64,000 bases of DNA from Ahaetulla prasina (GCF_028640845.1 NC_080541.1:35493935-35557934), one strand, 5' to 3'; counted from the first letter of the stretch, positions 19,966 through 36,143 are shown. Numbers and translations are program-made. The notes: generated from the sequence alone by a model not told the origin.

Positions 19966-22001
19966 ATGAATTCCCTGTTGGGTTTGCTAATCTATCCAGA
20001 AATTGAAGGAAGGATTTAGAAACTGTAGATGGTTGCTTTCAGCATTCTACCTGCCATGCTTCATATCACTATTCAAACCATCCTTGGTGAGAACAACTTG
20101 GATGACAAGTGAGTTGGATAAATGGCAGCCTCTAAATGACTAAGAGATTGTACAATTTATAGTGTGACAATCTGATTGACATATGCAGCTTGATCCCTAA
20201 GTGCTCTGCATCTGTTTCTAGCCCTTCTGATCCTTTATTGCATTTTTAACTCTTTCCTAGTTTTACGTGTTATTTCTCTAGTCCCTCTGATCTCTTTGAT
20301 AATACGTACTTCAAGCTCTTTCTGGGTTTAATTATTCACTTGAATTTGTCTTGAGTTTTTTTCTTTTTTCTTTCCTGCATTGGACTTTTGATCTCTGCCT
20401 GCTAGTAGACATATCGTATGCCTTCTAGCTCATTTGGACTGATATCTAGAATGTGTTTGCTTGGAAGCTGATCCTTGTGATGTCCAAAATGATATTTATC
20501 TGCTCAACAAATTCCCTCTTCTTCACTGACTTAAAAACCATTCAAGTATTTATTGTTTGTTTAAAGATATACTAAGAATAAATTAAATGTCAAATTGACT
20601 TGTTATTCTGCTTATGTCAAAAACTGATGGTCTTGGGACCTCAAAAGCTAATGCATTTATTATGTAATTATGTTAACATAACAGACATAACAAACAAACA
20701 ATAAACAAAAGCTGTAAGCATGTGCTTCTTACTGAAATACTAAAAAATATGGGAACAAATTATTCCTAGTCTCCCCTTATTCATTTTGAATGTGATTTAT
20801 TGCTTCTATTATGGCATCATATGGACTGCTCTGAAAGCCATTTAGGATCATTAAGAGATAATGTATTGGCAAGATCTACTGTTGCATTTTCAGTCTCTTT
20901 CCTTACATTATACACTTGAATGGAAAAAATACAACTTCTTACAGCATACAGTAAACACACTTTTGTAACAATGCAGCCTTCTCATGTAAAAAAAGGTTTG
21001 TTGAATTGATGGAGACTTGAGTCAATTCATTTATTATCTTGCCCTGAGACAGACTGTTACACCCAAATCTTTAATGTATTTAGATAATATCCTCTCAGCT
21101 TGTATAGCAATGGCAATTACATTCCATGGCAAAAGAGCAGCTTTTAGCATTAAACAAATTGCGGTGTTCAGCAAATTTCTGATCACTGTGTAATTTGACT
21201 GCTGATTTTCTTTTTCAGTGGCACTATTCCTTCCTAGTTCTAAGAGGAATAAATTGGAAATATTGTTTTATCTTGTGGCCATAGTAGATGACTCAGGATG
21301 CATTCAGAGCATTCAACAGAACTAAGAGTTTAAAAGAACATGCATACAAAATAGAAGATGGATGTAATTACCAAGAAGTTGCAGCACAAAGTAGTTAATA
21401 TCCACAGAAAATCAGAAGAACTAAAGAGCAAAAAGAACTTAGATTTGCAAAGGAAATGAAAGGCAAGAAAAAGAGTTATTTCCTCCCATACTAGTAAAAA
21501 AAGAAAAAAAAAAGAAACAGGAAGGGGTGGGTCCTATGAGCAAATGGTAAGAAAATAATACATGATGGGGAGAAAAGATGTCAACATTTACTTTCTTTAG
21601 TGTTCTTCCCCAAGAATTATGATCAAATGGACCTAAATAGAACAACTGCAAAAGAAGAGAACGGCAACCCAAGGGGAGCAAAAAGGTAGCTACTTAAAGA
21701 AACAGACCAATGTTTTCTCAATCTCTGTAACGTAAAGATGGAGGCGTTTAAACAAAGGTTATACTACTTGAGAACATGAAGACTCTGAATTCTAGTCCAC
21801 TGTTAGGTATGGAAGCCAGCTGGGTTACCTTAGGCAGGTCACTTTTTCTTCAGCCCAGCTCAGATCAGATCATATTACAGAGCTGCTGATGTGGAAAAAT
21901 AAATTAAATTAATACCTATGCCCGGCAGGGGGTTTGTACTAGGTGATTTCCAAGATCCCTTTCAATCCTTAGGTCTGATTCCATAAACTGTAATAAAGTG
22001 G
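19966..22001. other. Intergenic, mostly unrecognised
   Basis: No exon is supported. About 21780-22000 may hold an ancient SINE and CR1-like end (CCAGCTGGGTTACCTTAGGCAG and GATTTCCAAGATCCC), too decayed to assign. Confidence 0.4.
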
Positions 22002-22490
22002 TGTTGGAAGAAATGTCCATCTGGGTTCAGTTCCAAGTGGGGAAAAAGACACTGGAAACATGGAGACTGCTTGGAAAGATGATTTGATGGTAGACAGGGT
22101 CACATGGCTTGAGTTCCTGAACAGAAAAGGGGCAAGATGCTGAGCGCGCCTTGGTTTTATGCCTCCTCTGAGCTTTGAACTTCCCAGGGCACAGGAAGAG
22201 TATCTTGATTGGTTGTCAGACTCCCAGGTGGTGGGGGTCTTAGCTAGCCTTGCTGGCTGATGTAATCTTCCCAGGTGCCATGTGGTGAGTTTCTGTTGCT
22301 AGATGAGTCCTAGTGTGTTGCAGATGATGGTCCGATTGACAAAGGTGGGGGGAATGAGTTTCTGTCTCTGGCCCATTGACAAAGGTGGGAGGAGGCAGGA
22401 AGCTGCAGGGAGCTGCTTTGTCTTTAAAACATGCTTCTCCATTTCTCATCCAGAGAAATATATTCTGCCTTTTTAATATTTCCCAAAATA
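22002..22490. mobile_element. Possible solo LTR or unclassified interspersed repeat
   Basis: It begins TGTTGGAAGAAATGTCC and ends ATATTTCCCAAAATA, weak mutual inverted termini of LTR style. I find no target duplication, so the call is tentative. Confidence 0.25.
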
Positions 22491-23599
22491 TTGCATTCTG
22501 CTAGGAGAGGGGTGGGTGCTAATTTCCACAGTGGGGTGGGGTGGGAAAGGAAAGGAAAAATGCAGTGCAAATAGTTTGTTAAACTTAAAACCGAATGTTT
22601 TAAAAACTGGTAGTTTTAACTGAGAAAATAGCTTAGAATAAAATATTACATCTTTCCCCCCCCAGCAACTTTGTAATTTTGAAGCTCCAATGGGAACAAA
22701 GGAAAAGCACCCCCAAAATTGTCAGCTAGGGTGTGTTTGCAAACAGCTCAGTTCCTGAAAATTAAGTGGATCTATTCCACGAAAGGTCAGGCTTACATTT
22801 ATTTAAAATTTATATTATGTCATAGACATTACATTACCATTGCATACATTACACATCACACATTACATCAAAAATAGGTTTTACATGTTAAAGTACTCTA
22901 TGAACTGTTTATCCCGAAGTTATTTCCTACTTAATGCAAAGGTGATGGTACCCCGTTTTCATTTTTTTTAGGTGGTATATCTTGTTAGAAAATGCAAGTA
23001 AAGCCAGCGAGGTGCTACGGTCAGTTAAGTGGCTGGGTTTCAATCTTGTTTCCATTTCCCTTCTTTCATCAGCTTTGATTCTATTTGTGTTAAATTACAG
23101 ATTATGAAGCTAACTTGCAATTATGTTCTTTAAAAACCACACGCTTCATTTCTTTCCAACTGAAAGCAAAATCCTTTATGAGGTATTTGATATGGTAATA
23201 ATGTCCCAACGGCAAATCCCCCGGTAAAGTCCTTCAGGCTGCGGTTTGTGCGCGCTGTGAAACAGACATCCGCACCAGATCGCAAGCCTGTAGGAGGCCA
23301 GCGAGGAACTGTGCGGATAAATGTGAAAGTGCATTTGTGTAAACAGATCGATGCGACTGCACTCGGGACAGGAGAGCTTTTGGATATCAAGACAAAGGAG
23401 TCGGGGGGGGGAGGGGAGGAGGTTCAGATCCGCAAGCACGACACCCTGCGCGCCAAAAGGGAGAAATTTTTTTTGTTTGTGACTGCGAGGGTATCTGTGG
23501 TGAAAGACGTGGCAGACTCCGCAGAGAGAGTGGGGGGAGGGAGAGACCCTTGTGGACGCAGACTTATGAGGTGTTTTATCTTTGCACCACAGCGCAACG
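22491..23599. other. Upstream flank of TMEM64, no feature recognised
   Basis: AT-rich at first, with GC content rising after about 23200. A G run lies near 23402. No exon is visible. Confidence 0.5.
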
Positions 23600-23996
23600 G
23601 AAACTGGTGGTGAAAGGTGGGGAGGGAGGAAACAGAGCCCTTCTGGAAACGTGCCGGGCACCCTCTCTTTCTGCAACTCCGCTGCCTGGGAAGTGGGAGG
23701 AAGGGGGGGAGGAGGAGGCGACGTCGGCGGCAATCTCGGCCGGCCCCCTCCCAGCGCCGCCCATCCGCCCCCAGCAGGCCGCGGAGGATCGACGCATCCT
23801 CGGAGTCTTTCTACCTCGCGCTCGCCGCCGCTTCGCCGCGCGCTTTTTGAGGCGGCTGCGCCCGAGTCAAGGCGGCGGAGCCGGCGGCCTTTCGCACCGG
23901 CCAGCCCGGCGGAGGGGCCTTAGCTGCGTTTGGGAATGGGGTGCCGCAGCTGTTGCTCTTGCTTCATCGCGGGACGTCCCTTCTGGCAAGGCCGCG

Positions 23997-24029
23997 ATGT
24001 TTTTGGTCGCCGCTGCCGCCGCCGCTTAA
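23997..24029 (+). other. uORF 1 (10 codons) in TMEM64 leader
   Basis: An ATG in context GGCCGCGATGT followed by a 10-residue frame rich in alanine and a TAA stop. It lies 226 nt before the main ATG and would act only if the transcript starts upstream of it. Confidence 0.5.
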
Positions 24030-24125
24030 CCGCCGGGTAAAAGGAGACCGCCGTCTGCGGCTGGCCGCGCAAGAGAACAGCCCGCGCCTCCCTCAGCCCC
24101 GGCGCCTTCCTCGGCTGCGGTGGCG

Positions 24126-27251
<3,126 letters not shown>

Positions 27252-28012
27252 CAGCTGGTTGTCCGTGGACCACTGGTGGTCCATGAAAAAATTTTGGTGG
27301 TCTGCAGAAAAATTATTTGCATTTTTTATATTGCAGTAAATCTGGGGTCCTCAAACTATAGCCCCCTAGACCGGATACATACAATGAACGTTTGTGTTGC
27401 TGCAGAGAGTCTCCCCCTTCAGGATCATTTTGTGCAGTCAGAGGGGGGTAGAAATTCCAACTTGGGGTCTGCTTCAGCCTTCTGGTGTGGGGCTTTGGGC
27501 AAAGGCTGGACGGAAGTGCCGAAGAGCCGGAGGACCTTGTTCCGGTGGGACTGCATCATGCCCTGGAACTGGCTGACCATCTCAGCCCACTGAGCCTCCA
27601 GGCGCCAGTACCTGGCCCTGCATTCCTGCAGATCTTTTCTCTGCTTGGAAAGCCTATATTCGTAGTCTTCAGTGAGGTGCTTCTGCTGAGCCTCCTTCTC
27701 TGTCAGATCTGATTTGAACTGAGCCAGCTGTTTTGCCAACTCTCATGGTGGCTGCTTAGCTCCAATAACTGCTTCCTGTTGGGGCCCTAAGGAGCCCAGG
27801 TGGGCAGGCAAGGAGTGGCTGGGAGGGGAGGGGAAGTAGAGGCTGGCGAGGCACCCCTCAATGTGAGTGACATCAAGTTGACCATGCCCACTCAATCACA
27901 TGACCACCTAGCCACGCCCACCTAGCCGGTCATTAGGCGGATCATATTAGTGGTCCGCGGGATTTAAAATTATAAATTTAGTGGTCCCTGAAGTCCGAAA
28001 GGGTGACCCCTG
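27252..28012. mobile_element. hAT-like element carrying a captured coding fragment
   Basis: 761 bp, starting CAGCTGGTTGTCCG and ending GGGTGACCCCTG, flanked by the exact 8-bp duplication CTTTATTT (27244-27251 and 28013-28020). The termini pair only loosely. A second hAT-like terminus, GGGGTCCTCAAACTATAG, lies inside at about 27347, so a nested or composite origin is possible. There is no transposase. Between the ends lies a coiled-coil open frame (minus strand, 27425-27742) unlike any transposon protein I know. Confidence 0.8.
27425..27742 (-). pseudogene. Coiled-coil protein fragment captured by hAT-like element
   Basis: About 105 codons, open from a TGA to a TGA stop, with no ATG at its beginning. 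The composition is Glu/Gln/Lys/Arg-rich with heptad-like spacing (EYRLSKQRKDLQECRARYW, then RLEAQWAEMVSQFQGMMQ), as in axonemal or basal-body coiled-coil proteins. I cannot name the parent gene. It looks like the 3' end of a host gene's coding sequence, since the frame ends cleanly in SDCTK and a stop. Just upstream on the same strand is a GCCACCATG in another frame. It is probably not expressed here, lying antisense inside a TMEM64 intron. Confidence 0.55.
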
Positions 28013-28020
28013 CTTTATTT

Positions 28021-29307
28021 GGTGCTCTCTCTAAACGTTCCTAAATGGGAATATTGACTTACATATATCCATCCTTCAGTAACACTAATTTACAATAATA
28101 ATCTTTTCCTAGAAGCCTTTTAGGATTTTGTCTATGGAGCTTCTCAGTCATCCAGATCATGGTTGTCCCAAAAGTGCTTTCAATCCAGTTGCCTTTTGAA
28201 AAAGGACCTTTGGGATATTTAGGATTTTAAACATCTTTTAATAGTAAACTAAAATTTAAAAATAGACAAAACTCAAACTAACAAAAAGGGATATTGCCAT
28301 GGGTAATTATCCTCAGGTAATTGAAACAATTTTCCCACCAAGCCAGCTGGGTGGCCTTGGGCCAGTCAATCTCTCTCAACCCAAGCCAAGGACATCTTTT
28401 ATTAAACTTCCTCAGGATATCTCGATCTGTGAGTAAATGATTCCAGTTGTAATTACCTTGCTGAGGGATTAAAATATTGTATATCAAGGAGTATTGTGCC
28501 AGAAGTTAAATTGGCATATCAAGGATTTTTCCACATCCATTAAAACATCCACTGCCAACTCCAGTTTTTGTGAGCATGTATCTAAAATAGCAAGGGGTAA
28601 TCTAATATTATGTTAGGCTTGAAAATCTTTTATACAACCATATTGCATAGAATAGATAATTGAATGTAATATTGTCTGTAGGGCACAAAAAAACGATCTA
28701 CTGCAAACTCTGTATGGTATCAGGAAGGGCATTGGGCCAGTAAGGGCTCAGCTCCATTGAGTCGCTCAACTCTGCCCTGCTTTAAGGGAGTACAAAATCA
28801 TAAAAAGAGAGTTATTGTCTGTAATCTGTATGACAGGTTTAATGAAACAATTGGTGCAACATTTAAACAGAAAATTCTGCAAGCTACTGCAGTACAGTAA
28901 AAGCAGAATTCTTACCAGCTTCAAATCATAGTTATATGCACCACATTAATCGATGTTGGAAAAAATATTTTAAAAGAATTAATTGTAAACTTCAAACAGT
29001 ACAGAATTAAGATAGTCTGAGGAGTTTTCATGTTTTCATATATTTAACAATATTATTCCCTGAAGTGATAAAGGAGCAGTTGGACAGCTGGTTCATGTGT
29101 GATCTTCAGAAGAGCTTTATTATTTATATTTATTAAATGTAAAAATATAACTGCAATTAAATGTAAAAGTATAACTTAGGCTGATTACATTTATGAAATT
29201 AATTGTCTTTAAGTGTGTTATTAATTTGTTACGTATGAAACTATAAATTTCAAAACTTGTTATCATTTATTTTTGCTGTTGCTGTATTGTTTCTGAGTTG
29301 AAACCTA
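28021..29307. other. TMEM64 intron 1, middle part
   Basis: Mostly unrecognised. About 28325-28395 looks like an old SINE piece (AAGCCAGCTGGGTGGCCTTGG). About 28715-28810 (ATCAGGAAGGGCATTGGGCC and CATTGAGTCGCTCAACTCTG) looks like the 3' end of an interspersed repeat I cannot name. Confidence 0.4.
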
Positions 29308-30381
29308 CAGGTAGTCCTTGAGTTAGGACAGTAACTGGGACTGGAAAATCTGTTGCTAAGAGTTGTGGTCATAATTTGCAACCAAAACTCTTAGCGACAG
29401 GAACCCTTGCCTTCCATTTACAAACATTAACTGAATCTCTGCTAGACAAGACGACTTCCTGCTAGTTTCCCACAACCAAGTCAGTGAGGAAGCTGGCAAG
29501 AAGTTGCAAGTTCCAGGTAGCTTTACAAGCAGGATGGCAGGCAAGTAAGTGGCTGCTGCTAGGTGGGGGACAATGCAAAAGGAGCATGGTAAAGCACAGG
29601 AACAGTGTGTAAGGGTGTGAGGGAAGCTTGATGAGGCTCAGGGAGGATCCCCAGTGATGTGCAAAGATGTGAGGGAGGTGCAACAAGACTTTGGGAGGGT
29701 GCAAGGATGTGTAAGGTGCAGGGCTCAATGAGGATGCAAGGGCTGAATGAGGGTGTGAGGAAAGCATAGTAAGGGTTGGGGAGAGTATAAGGGGATGCAC
29801 AAGTGTTCAAGAGAGATACAGCAAGGGTCAGCATGAGCCAGCAAGTGGTGCAGTGCAAGTGCAGAGGGGCTGGGGGAGGGTGAGCCAGTAACAATAGCAC
29901 TTAGATGTATATACCGCTTCACAGTGCTTTACAGCTCTCTAAGCAGTTTATAGAGTCAGCCTACTGCTACCAACAATCCGAGTCCTCATTTTACCGACCT
30001 CAGAAGGATAGAAGGCTGAATCTTGAACCGGTGACACTCGAACTGCTGAATTGCTGGCAGTCAGTAGTCAGCAGAATTAGTCTACACCTGCAGAATTAGG
30101 TAGAGGGGTCATTCCCCAGACATCTGTGATCTTCCCTGCTAATTTGCCCATTGACTTTCTGGGAAAGCTGGCAGGAAAGGTATAAATGGCAATCATGCCA
30201 CTGAAGCAGGGTGCCTCATTGGTCATAAGTGTGAGTTGGTTGCCAAGTGCTTAGGCCCTAGATGGCACTCACATGATGCGGAAGTCCTGGGATGGCCTGT
30301 ATTTTCAGGATCAATCATAATCACCATTTGTTCAGTGCCATTGTGACCACTGAAAAAGGAATATAAATCAAGAACTATTTA
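29308..30381. mobile_element. Tigger-like element with internal insertions
   Basis: It starts CAGGTAGTCCTTGAGTTA after a TA and ends in a decayed inverted copy (AAATCAAGAACTATTTACA). A SINE at 29891-30098 and a G-rich, AGGGTGTGAGG-type degenerate tandem stretch (29560-29880) interrupt it. Confidence 0.6.
29891..30098 (-). mobile_element. tRNA-derived SINE (core family)
   Basis: Minus-strand copy: the B box CAGTTCGAGTGTCACC is read from 30031-30047, the core AAATGAGGACTCGGATTG from about 29980, and the CTAAGTGCTATTG tail from 29893-29905. Confidence 0.8.
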
Positions 30382-31479
30382 CATTTGTTATTTAAAATAA
30401 TGTATCAGGAATATCCAATGTTTGAATCATAATAAGCCACTAGCACGATGTGATTATTACGGGCTATTGACTGCATGAAGAAGTAGTACAAAATCAACAC
30501 AGGTGCTATAATTTAGGAGAGATGCAAAACAGTGTCTCACCCAATTCATTCAACAGATATACAGTATTTTAATGGAGTTATTTTCATGTGCTACAACTAC
30601 CTGAACTCCATAATTATTTTAATTCTCAAGTGTTGAATATGCATATTCTAACAAAATAAAAATGTAATCCCTTTAGTCACATGAGAAAATTCCATCCTGT
30701 GTTTATAATAACTACCAGCCTTTTCCATAAAGTTGTAGATGTGAGGAATGTGATCCTCTGGATGCTTATGCAGAAGCAAATCACAGGGTCTTTTGTTGTG
30801 ATTACTATCATGTGTACTTATGATCACACCCTAAGTTTGCACTCTTGTCCATCTAACTTGGATATAAGCCAACTTAATAGCCTTCAGTATTACATTGTAG
30901 AATTAGGAAATACAATAAAATAAGGTTTTAAATCCCAATTATTTAAGATACCTGCAGTTTACAATCACAAATGTAATTTGTAGTGCCAGTTCTAGATATT
31001 TTTAGGAACAACTTTATATCCAAGTTTTATGCATTTGTAAATTTTCCATTTTTATGATAATTGTAATTAGCAAGCTAATATTTTAAACTGATACGATAGA
31101 TTTGGAAAAGAAAGTTAAATATGTATCAGTTTAAAATGTACTGTATACTCGATTCAGAGTGTTCTATAATTAATTATTCACATATTTAATATGTATAACC
31201 AATTAAATTGCAAGATAATCTACTAGATCTTGCAGTTTCTGATATAAAGATTGAGATAATCAGGAATATTCTGAAAATGCCCACTTTTAAGTCAGTTTTT
31301 TAAAAGCTTCTAAGCTCCAGCAGACCATTTCAGAATATCATTACAATACAAGGAGGCAGTAGAAAGTACTGAATCTGGCCGAACTGCCAATATACTATAC
31401 CAATGTTTTTATATATATTATATCAGTAGTCAGAAGCAGTATGCCCATGTGCCAGCGTTACATGACCCGCCTTGGTTGT
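30382..31479. other. TMEM64 intron 1, no recognised element
   Basis: AT-rich; nothing supported. Confidence 0.5.
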
Positions 31480-32060
31480 CAGTTGACTTTCAAATGTAAT
31501 TTAAGATGTTGATCGTGCTTATAAAGCTCTTCATGGCATAGGCCCTAGATAATTGAGGGACTAACCTTCTCCAAATGTTTCTGTCTGCTTGGTACTCTCT
31601 AGCAGTGGCAAGATCCTCTTTATTAAACATATTGAATATTCTTTATTGGCCAAGTGTGATTGGAAACACAAGGAATTTTTCTCAGTTATATAAACTCTCA
31701 GTGTACATAGAAACACAAACTGATAAGACATAGATCGCAAATCATAGTTACAATCATAAGTCATAAGATATAAATAACACGTTATAAATCATAAGATACC
31801 AATAGAAGAACCAAGTGGGACCAAATAGGACCAAGGAAGCAGGACGAAGGAAATGGGACCAAGGAAGTATAACTTCTCTACCCTCTGGAACAGTCTCCCC
31901 CCAGATTTATGAATGGTGTCCTCCTAAAATCAGGCTCTAGTCCAAGCCCTTGGGGTTAATGCATGCTGTGATTACCTATTATTGTTATGATTATTTCTTT
32001 CTGGGCTGTCTTATATTATATTTTATTTAGATTTTTATTCCACTTTTATTATTTTGATAA
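31480..32060 (+). mobile_element. Decayed CR1 3' fragment, split by L2 piece
   Basis: Blocks such as AAAGCTCTTCATGGCATAGG and CCCTCTGGAACAGTCTCCCC match the C-terminal coding end of the CR1 copies at 34752 and 46430. The sequence is interrupted at about 31628-31800. Confidence 0.55.
31628..31800 (-). mobile_element. L2-like LINE 3' end
   Basis: The signature TTGGCCAAGTGTGATTGGAA with TATAAACTCTCAGTGTACAT closely matches 14460-14530. A short 5'-truncated insertion. Confidence 0.7.
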
Positions 32061-32079
32061 ATATATTTAATCTTCCTTC

Positions 32080-32245
32080 CTTGTCCTGTTCTCGTCCCTC
32101 ACAACAACAGCACTATGAGGTGAGTTGGTCTGGGATAGGGTGACTGGCCCAAAGCCACACAGCTGGCTTTCATGCCTAAGGTGGGACTAGAACTCACAGT
32201 CTTATAGTTTCTAAACCAACAGCTTAACCACTTCACCAAATTGCT
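32080..32245 (-). mobile_element. Ancient MIR-like tRNA SINE
   Basis: Contains CTCACAACAACAGCACTATGAGG, shown here across a short span only, and GGCCCAAAGCCACACAGCTG followed by a minus-strand B-box-like GTTCTAGTCCC. It resembles MIR-type SINEs. Assignment is by general pattern. Confidence 0.5.
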
Positions 32246-32552
32246 TTATATAAAACTATTTGGCTTTTGTAAGTTGTCCAGAGCTTGCTGGAGTGGGGAG
32301 CATACATACATATATCCATCCACATACATTGTTTTTTTCTGCTAAAGGTGCACTAACTTTGATTAACAAGTTTCAGAATTTGTAATGGAATATGAAAAAG
32401 GTGATACAATGGAAAATTGATAATATTACTAATTAAATTAATAATTCTAATTGAATTAATTAATTACAATGACCCTACTAATGATTATTTAAAGTTTTAT
32501 GTTAAATGATTTTATTATCATATATATATGTAGGTCTTGGCAGAGATACACA

Positions 32553-32588
<36 letters not shown>

Positions 32589-34294
32589 CAGAAATGTAAG
32601 CATATATTTATTTCATAAATTTGTGAAACAACAAGAATGGCTACAGATTCTGGAGTATGCTGTAAAATTGCATAAGACTATGTTTATTTCTAGATGGAAC
32701 TAAATATCCAGTTCCAAACATTTTTGCAAAAAGCTTATGTATTTTGAAATAGGAAATTAAGTATATTCTTTCTTGAAAATTTAAATCATGTATCAGATTT
32801 ACATTAAAGTGATTTAACTGATCTTGCACAAATAGCAGGATGTAACAAAAGAAAGAATTATCATACTTTCTGTGTGTAAATTGGGCAGTTTCTAAATTTG
32901 ATATATAAATAAATAAGATAAAATGAGGAAAGATATCAGTAGGTGATCCATAGTTTCAGCCAAACAAATTTCAAACATGGAAGATTTGGGCTGATTTTTA
33001 ATGAGTTATTGTTGTCTGGTTGTAAATGAAGTTGTAGTTCCTAATTTGTGTGATATTAAACTCTCTGTTTGGATTCTGTAGTAGGATTCTCAAAATTATC
33101 AAAATGTGTTGTCCTGGATAGATTCTTTAGCTATTAAAGTAAAATTTGAAGCTAAAATAAGTGGGCCCTCAGGATCATTAATACCTGCTAAAATCATTAC
33201 AAAATAATATTTATCTCATATAAATAAACATCACTGAAGTATAGCAATCTATCCATAAAACTTATATATAATTAAGTGAAAAAACTTATTTAGAAAAACA
33301 TTGATTTAAAAAAGTGATTTTTAGCTCTTACTGCATACAGCAGGGTTGGATAGTTTGTCAGAAAGTATATTTAACATTTGAATAGAGTTAGTGAGTTATG
33401 ATAAAAATGTTGTGAACCTATTTCATTATTTTTTCCTGTGTTTTAAGGAAAACTGAGGTTGTAAGGAATTAAAAAAATATCTTTAGACCTACTGTATGAT
33501 TTAAATTAGTTTCCTAGATTAAGACAGTGCAAGAGCACACCCTTGATTTTCAGCAGTTGCAGTCAAACAGATGTAGGGTAAGAATGGATGCTGTACCTTC
33601 TCTGACGCAGAGCTTCAAACAAGCTTATGGGAAGAATGGCACAGCAGCATCAAACTCTTGCTCACTTCACAAATATCTTCTTGATATTCTGTAGGCTTAA
33701 GCGTTTGCTCCAGCAAAAGCAGCCATAGAAGTTTCTATTTCAATTTAATAATCACATGCAAAAAAGAAAATGTATCAAGTGTCATAAAATGGTACAATCT
33801 CTTAATAAATAACCCCACAGTCAAAAAGTTGCAAAACAATACGATAGTATGGCATCAACATTAAAGAAGAGACAGCAGATCAAAATACAGATGTAAATGT
33901 AAGCTTTATATTTCCCCCCCTTAAACATACCAGAATAGGAGAAAGAATTCTATAGATCCACAGCTAAAAAATGTCCATTCTGAGTAGGTTGCCATGATGC
34001 TTCTTTCTGGGCTGGCATGTACAAAAGGCCTTTATATGAATGAAAAATCTTTCTAAAAGTATCTTTTTCTGATTTGTGAGTCAGGATATGCTCCAGCTTG
34101 AAACTACTATATAGCTTTGGCAAATTTTTCTTTATCTTTCTGAATAAACGTAAATTGGACAAATTGTGTTTAAGCATAGACAGATGCTTTTCTCTCTCTC
34201 TTGAAATGTGGGGTTGATAAATTGCTGTCACTTCAGCAGGAGTGAAAAAACTGATCAGATTAATGAATAATTTATATGTATTCCTTTTGTTTAG
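32246..34294. other. TMEM64 intron 1, last part
   Basis: AT-rich, with a (CA)n(GA)n microsatellite at about 32548-32588. The polypyrimidine tract and acceptor TTCCTTTTGTTTAG precede exon 2. Confidence 0.6.
32548..32588. repeat. (CA)n(GA)n compound microsatellite
   Basis: About 12 CA units run into about 9 GA units. Confidence 0.9.
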
Positions 34295-34495
<201 letters not shown>

Positions 34496-34751
34496 TAGGT
34501 TAACTTTTATAAATCGGTGCATCTGTGTTGTACCCTCTTGCTATTTAGGGCTGGGACTTCCATAGTCTCTTACTTTGACTGTATTGATGGAAACTGAAGT
34601 ACAAAATACCTAGCCTTTTGCCTACCCTTACTGAAAGTATTTATCTAATATCCCATAGTGTTGTGTGGAATTTACTCCTTCATTATAAGTGTTGTTAAAC
34701 ATATTCGATTGGATCATTCCATGAATAGAAGTTTCTCAGTCCACATGTAAC

Positions 34752-35317
34752 GTATGTAACACCTCTCCTGCGCAGACTGCACTGGCTACCTGCTGCCTTT
34801 CGGGTGCATTTCAAGGTTTTGGTTACCACCTTTAAAGCGCTCCATGGCTTGGGGCCTGGGTACTTACGGGACCGCCTGTTGTTACCTCATGCCTCCCACC
34901 GACCCATACGCTCGCACAGAGAGGGACTTCTCAGGGTGCTGTCCGCCAAACAATGTCGGCTGGTGGCCCCCAGGGGAAGATCCTTCTCTGTGGGGGCTCC
35001 TACTCTTTGGAATGAACTTCTCCCTGGTTTACGCCAAATATCTGACCTTCGGACCTTTCGCCGCGAATTAAAAACATACTTGTTTGTTCGCGCGGGGCTT
35101 TCTTAGACTTTTTAGATTTAGAATTTAAATTTTATTTAAGTTTTAAATTGGGGTTTTTAGATTTTAAATATTTTAATTTTTCGGCCAAATTGTATAATAA
35201 GTTTTTTAATTTAGTTTTAATTGTACATTGTTTATTTTTATCTTGGCTGTACACCGCCCTGAGTCCTTCGGGAGAAGGGCGGTCTAGAAATCTAATAAAA
35301 TAAATAAAATAAATAAA
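34752..35317 (+). mobile_element. CR1 LINE, 5'-truncated 3' end
   Basis: It encodes the last part of CR1 ORF2 (FKALHGLGPGYLRDRL) in 34804-35106, then a 3' UTR ending with the hairpin CCGCCCTGAGTCCTTCGG..GGGCGG (about 35254-35282) and an AATAAAATAAATAAA tail. The same hairpin ends the CR1 at 47161 and the SINE at 51621. Confidence 0.9.
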
Positions 35318-35784
35318 TTTGAATATCCTGCCTAACAGAAAGGCTAATTCCTAAATTTTGATTGAAATGCTCATGCTTGGGGAGAAAAAACTATTCTGCC
35401 CATTATAGAAGCCATTGTACTTAAATAATGCTTTAATTGAAGCAAGCTTCTGGATTAAGAAAATTTTCAGATATTTGCTTTGGAACCAAATGCAATGGCT
35501 CAGCAGTTAAAGAAGTAGCTCCCTCTCATATCTGTTACAGTAATTGATAATAATTGGAGTTTTATCATTTTCCTCAAACCCAAAGTTAAATACTAGGACT
35601 TTTATTTATTTTGCCAAAGCTTTTAAAGCAATGTTTCCTTAGAGCTAGCATATATGGCAAAACTATGTATGACAATAACTTACATTTTTATAAATTGAAC
35701 GAATATTCTATAAGTATAGATAAAACTGTAAGAAGGAATACATAATAAAATGTTGGGAGCAGTTTTCTATTACATTCCATGTTA
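35318..35784. other. TMEM64 intron 2, no recognised element
   Basis: Nothing supported. Confidence 0.5.
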
Positions 35785-36143
35785 CAGGTAGTCCTTGACT
35801 TATTACTATAATTGGGACCACAATTTCCATTTTAAATTGTTATAGGTTGAGTCATCGCATGACCTGTCCAATTTTATGACTATTCTTATTATGGTCATAA
35901 GTCATGCAATCATAAATCTAGTCCCTCAGTTATAAGTGCGATTCCAGTTTAACCCACAGCAAATTGAATGACATGATCATGGAACACTGCAGCTAATTGG
36001 AAATGTGAGCCTATTGCTAAATGCTCAAGTTGCAGTCATGTGACTGCAGGGACAGGGGGATTGTCATAAATTTGAACTTAGATTGTAACTGACATTTTTG
36101 TAGGTAGGCCATTATTAATTTGAACATCATTAAGAACTTCCTA
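35785..36143. mobile_element. Tigger-like MITE, diverged
   Basis: It starts CAGGTAGTCCTTGACTTA after TA; the right end is decayed (TTAAGAACTTCCTATA). Confidence 0.65.

Noticed and set aside
22002..22490. Solo LTR of an endogenous retrovirus
   Set aside because: Not fully rejected, but kept at low confidence: weak terminal inversion and no target duplication.
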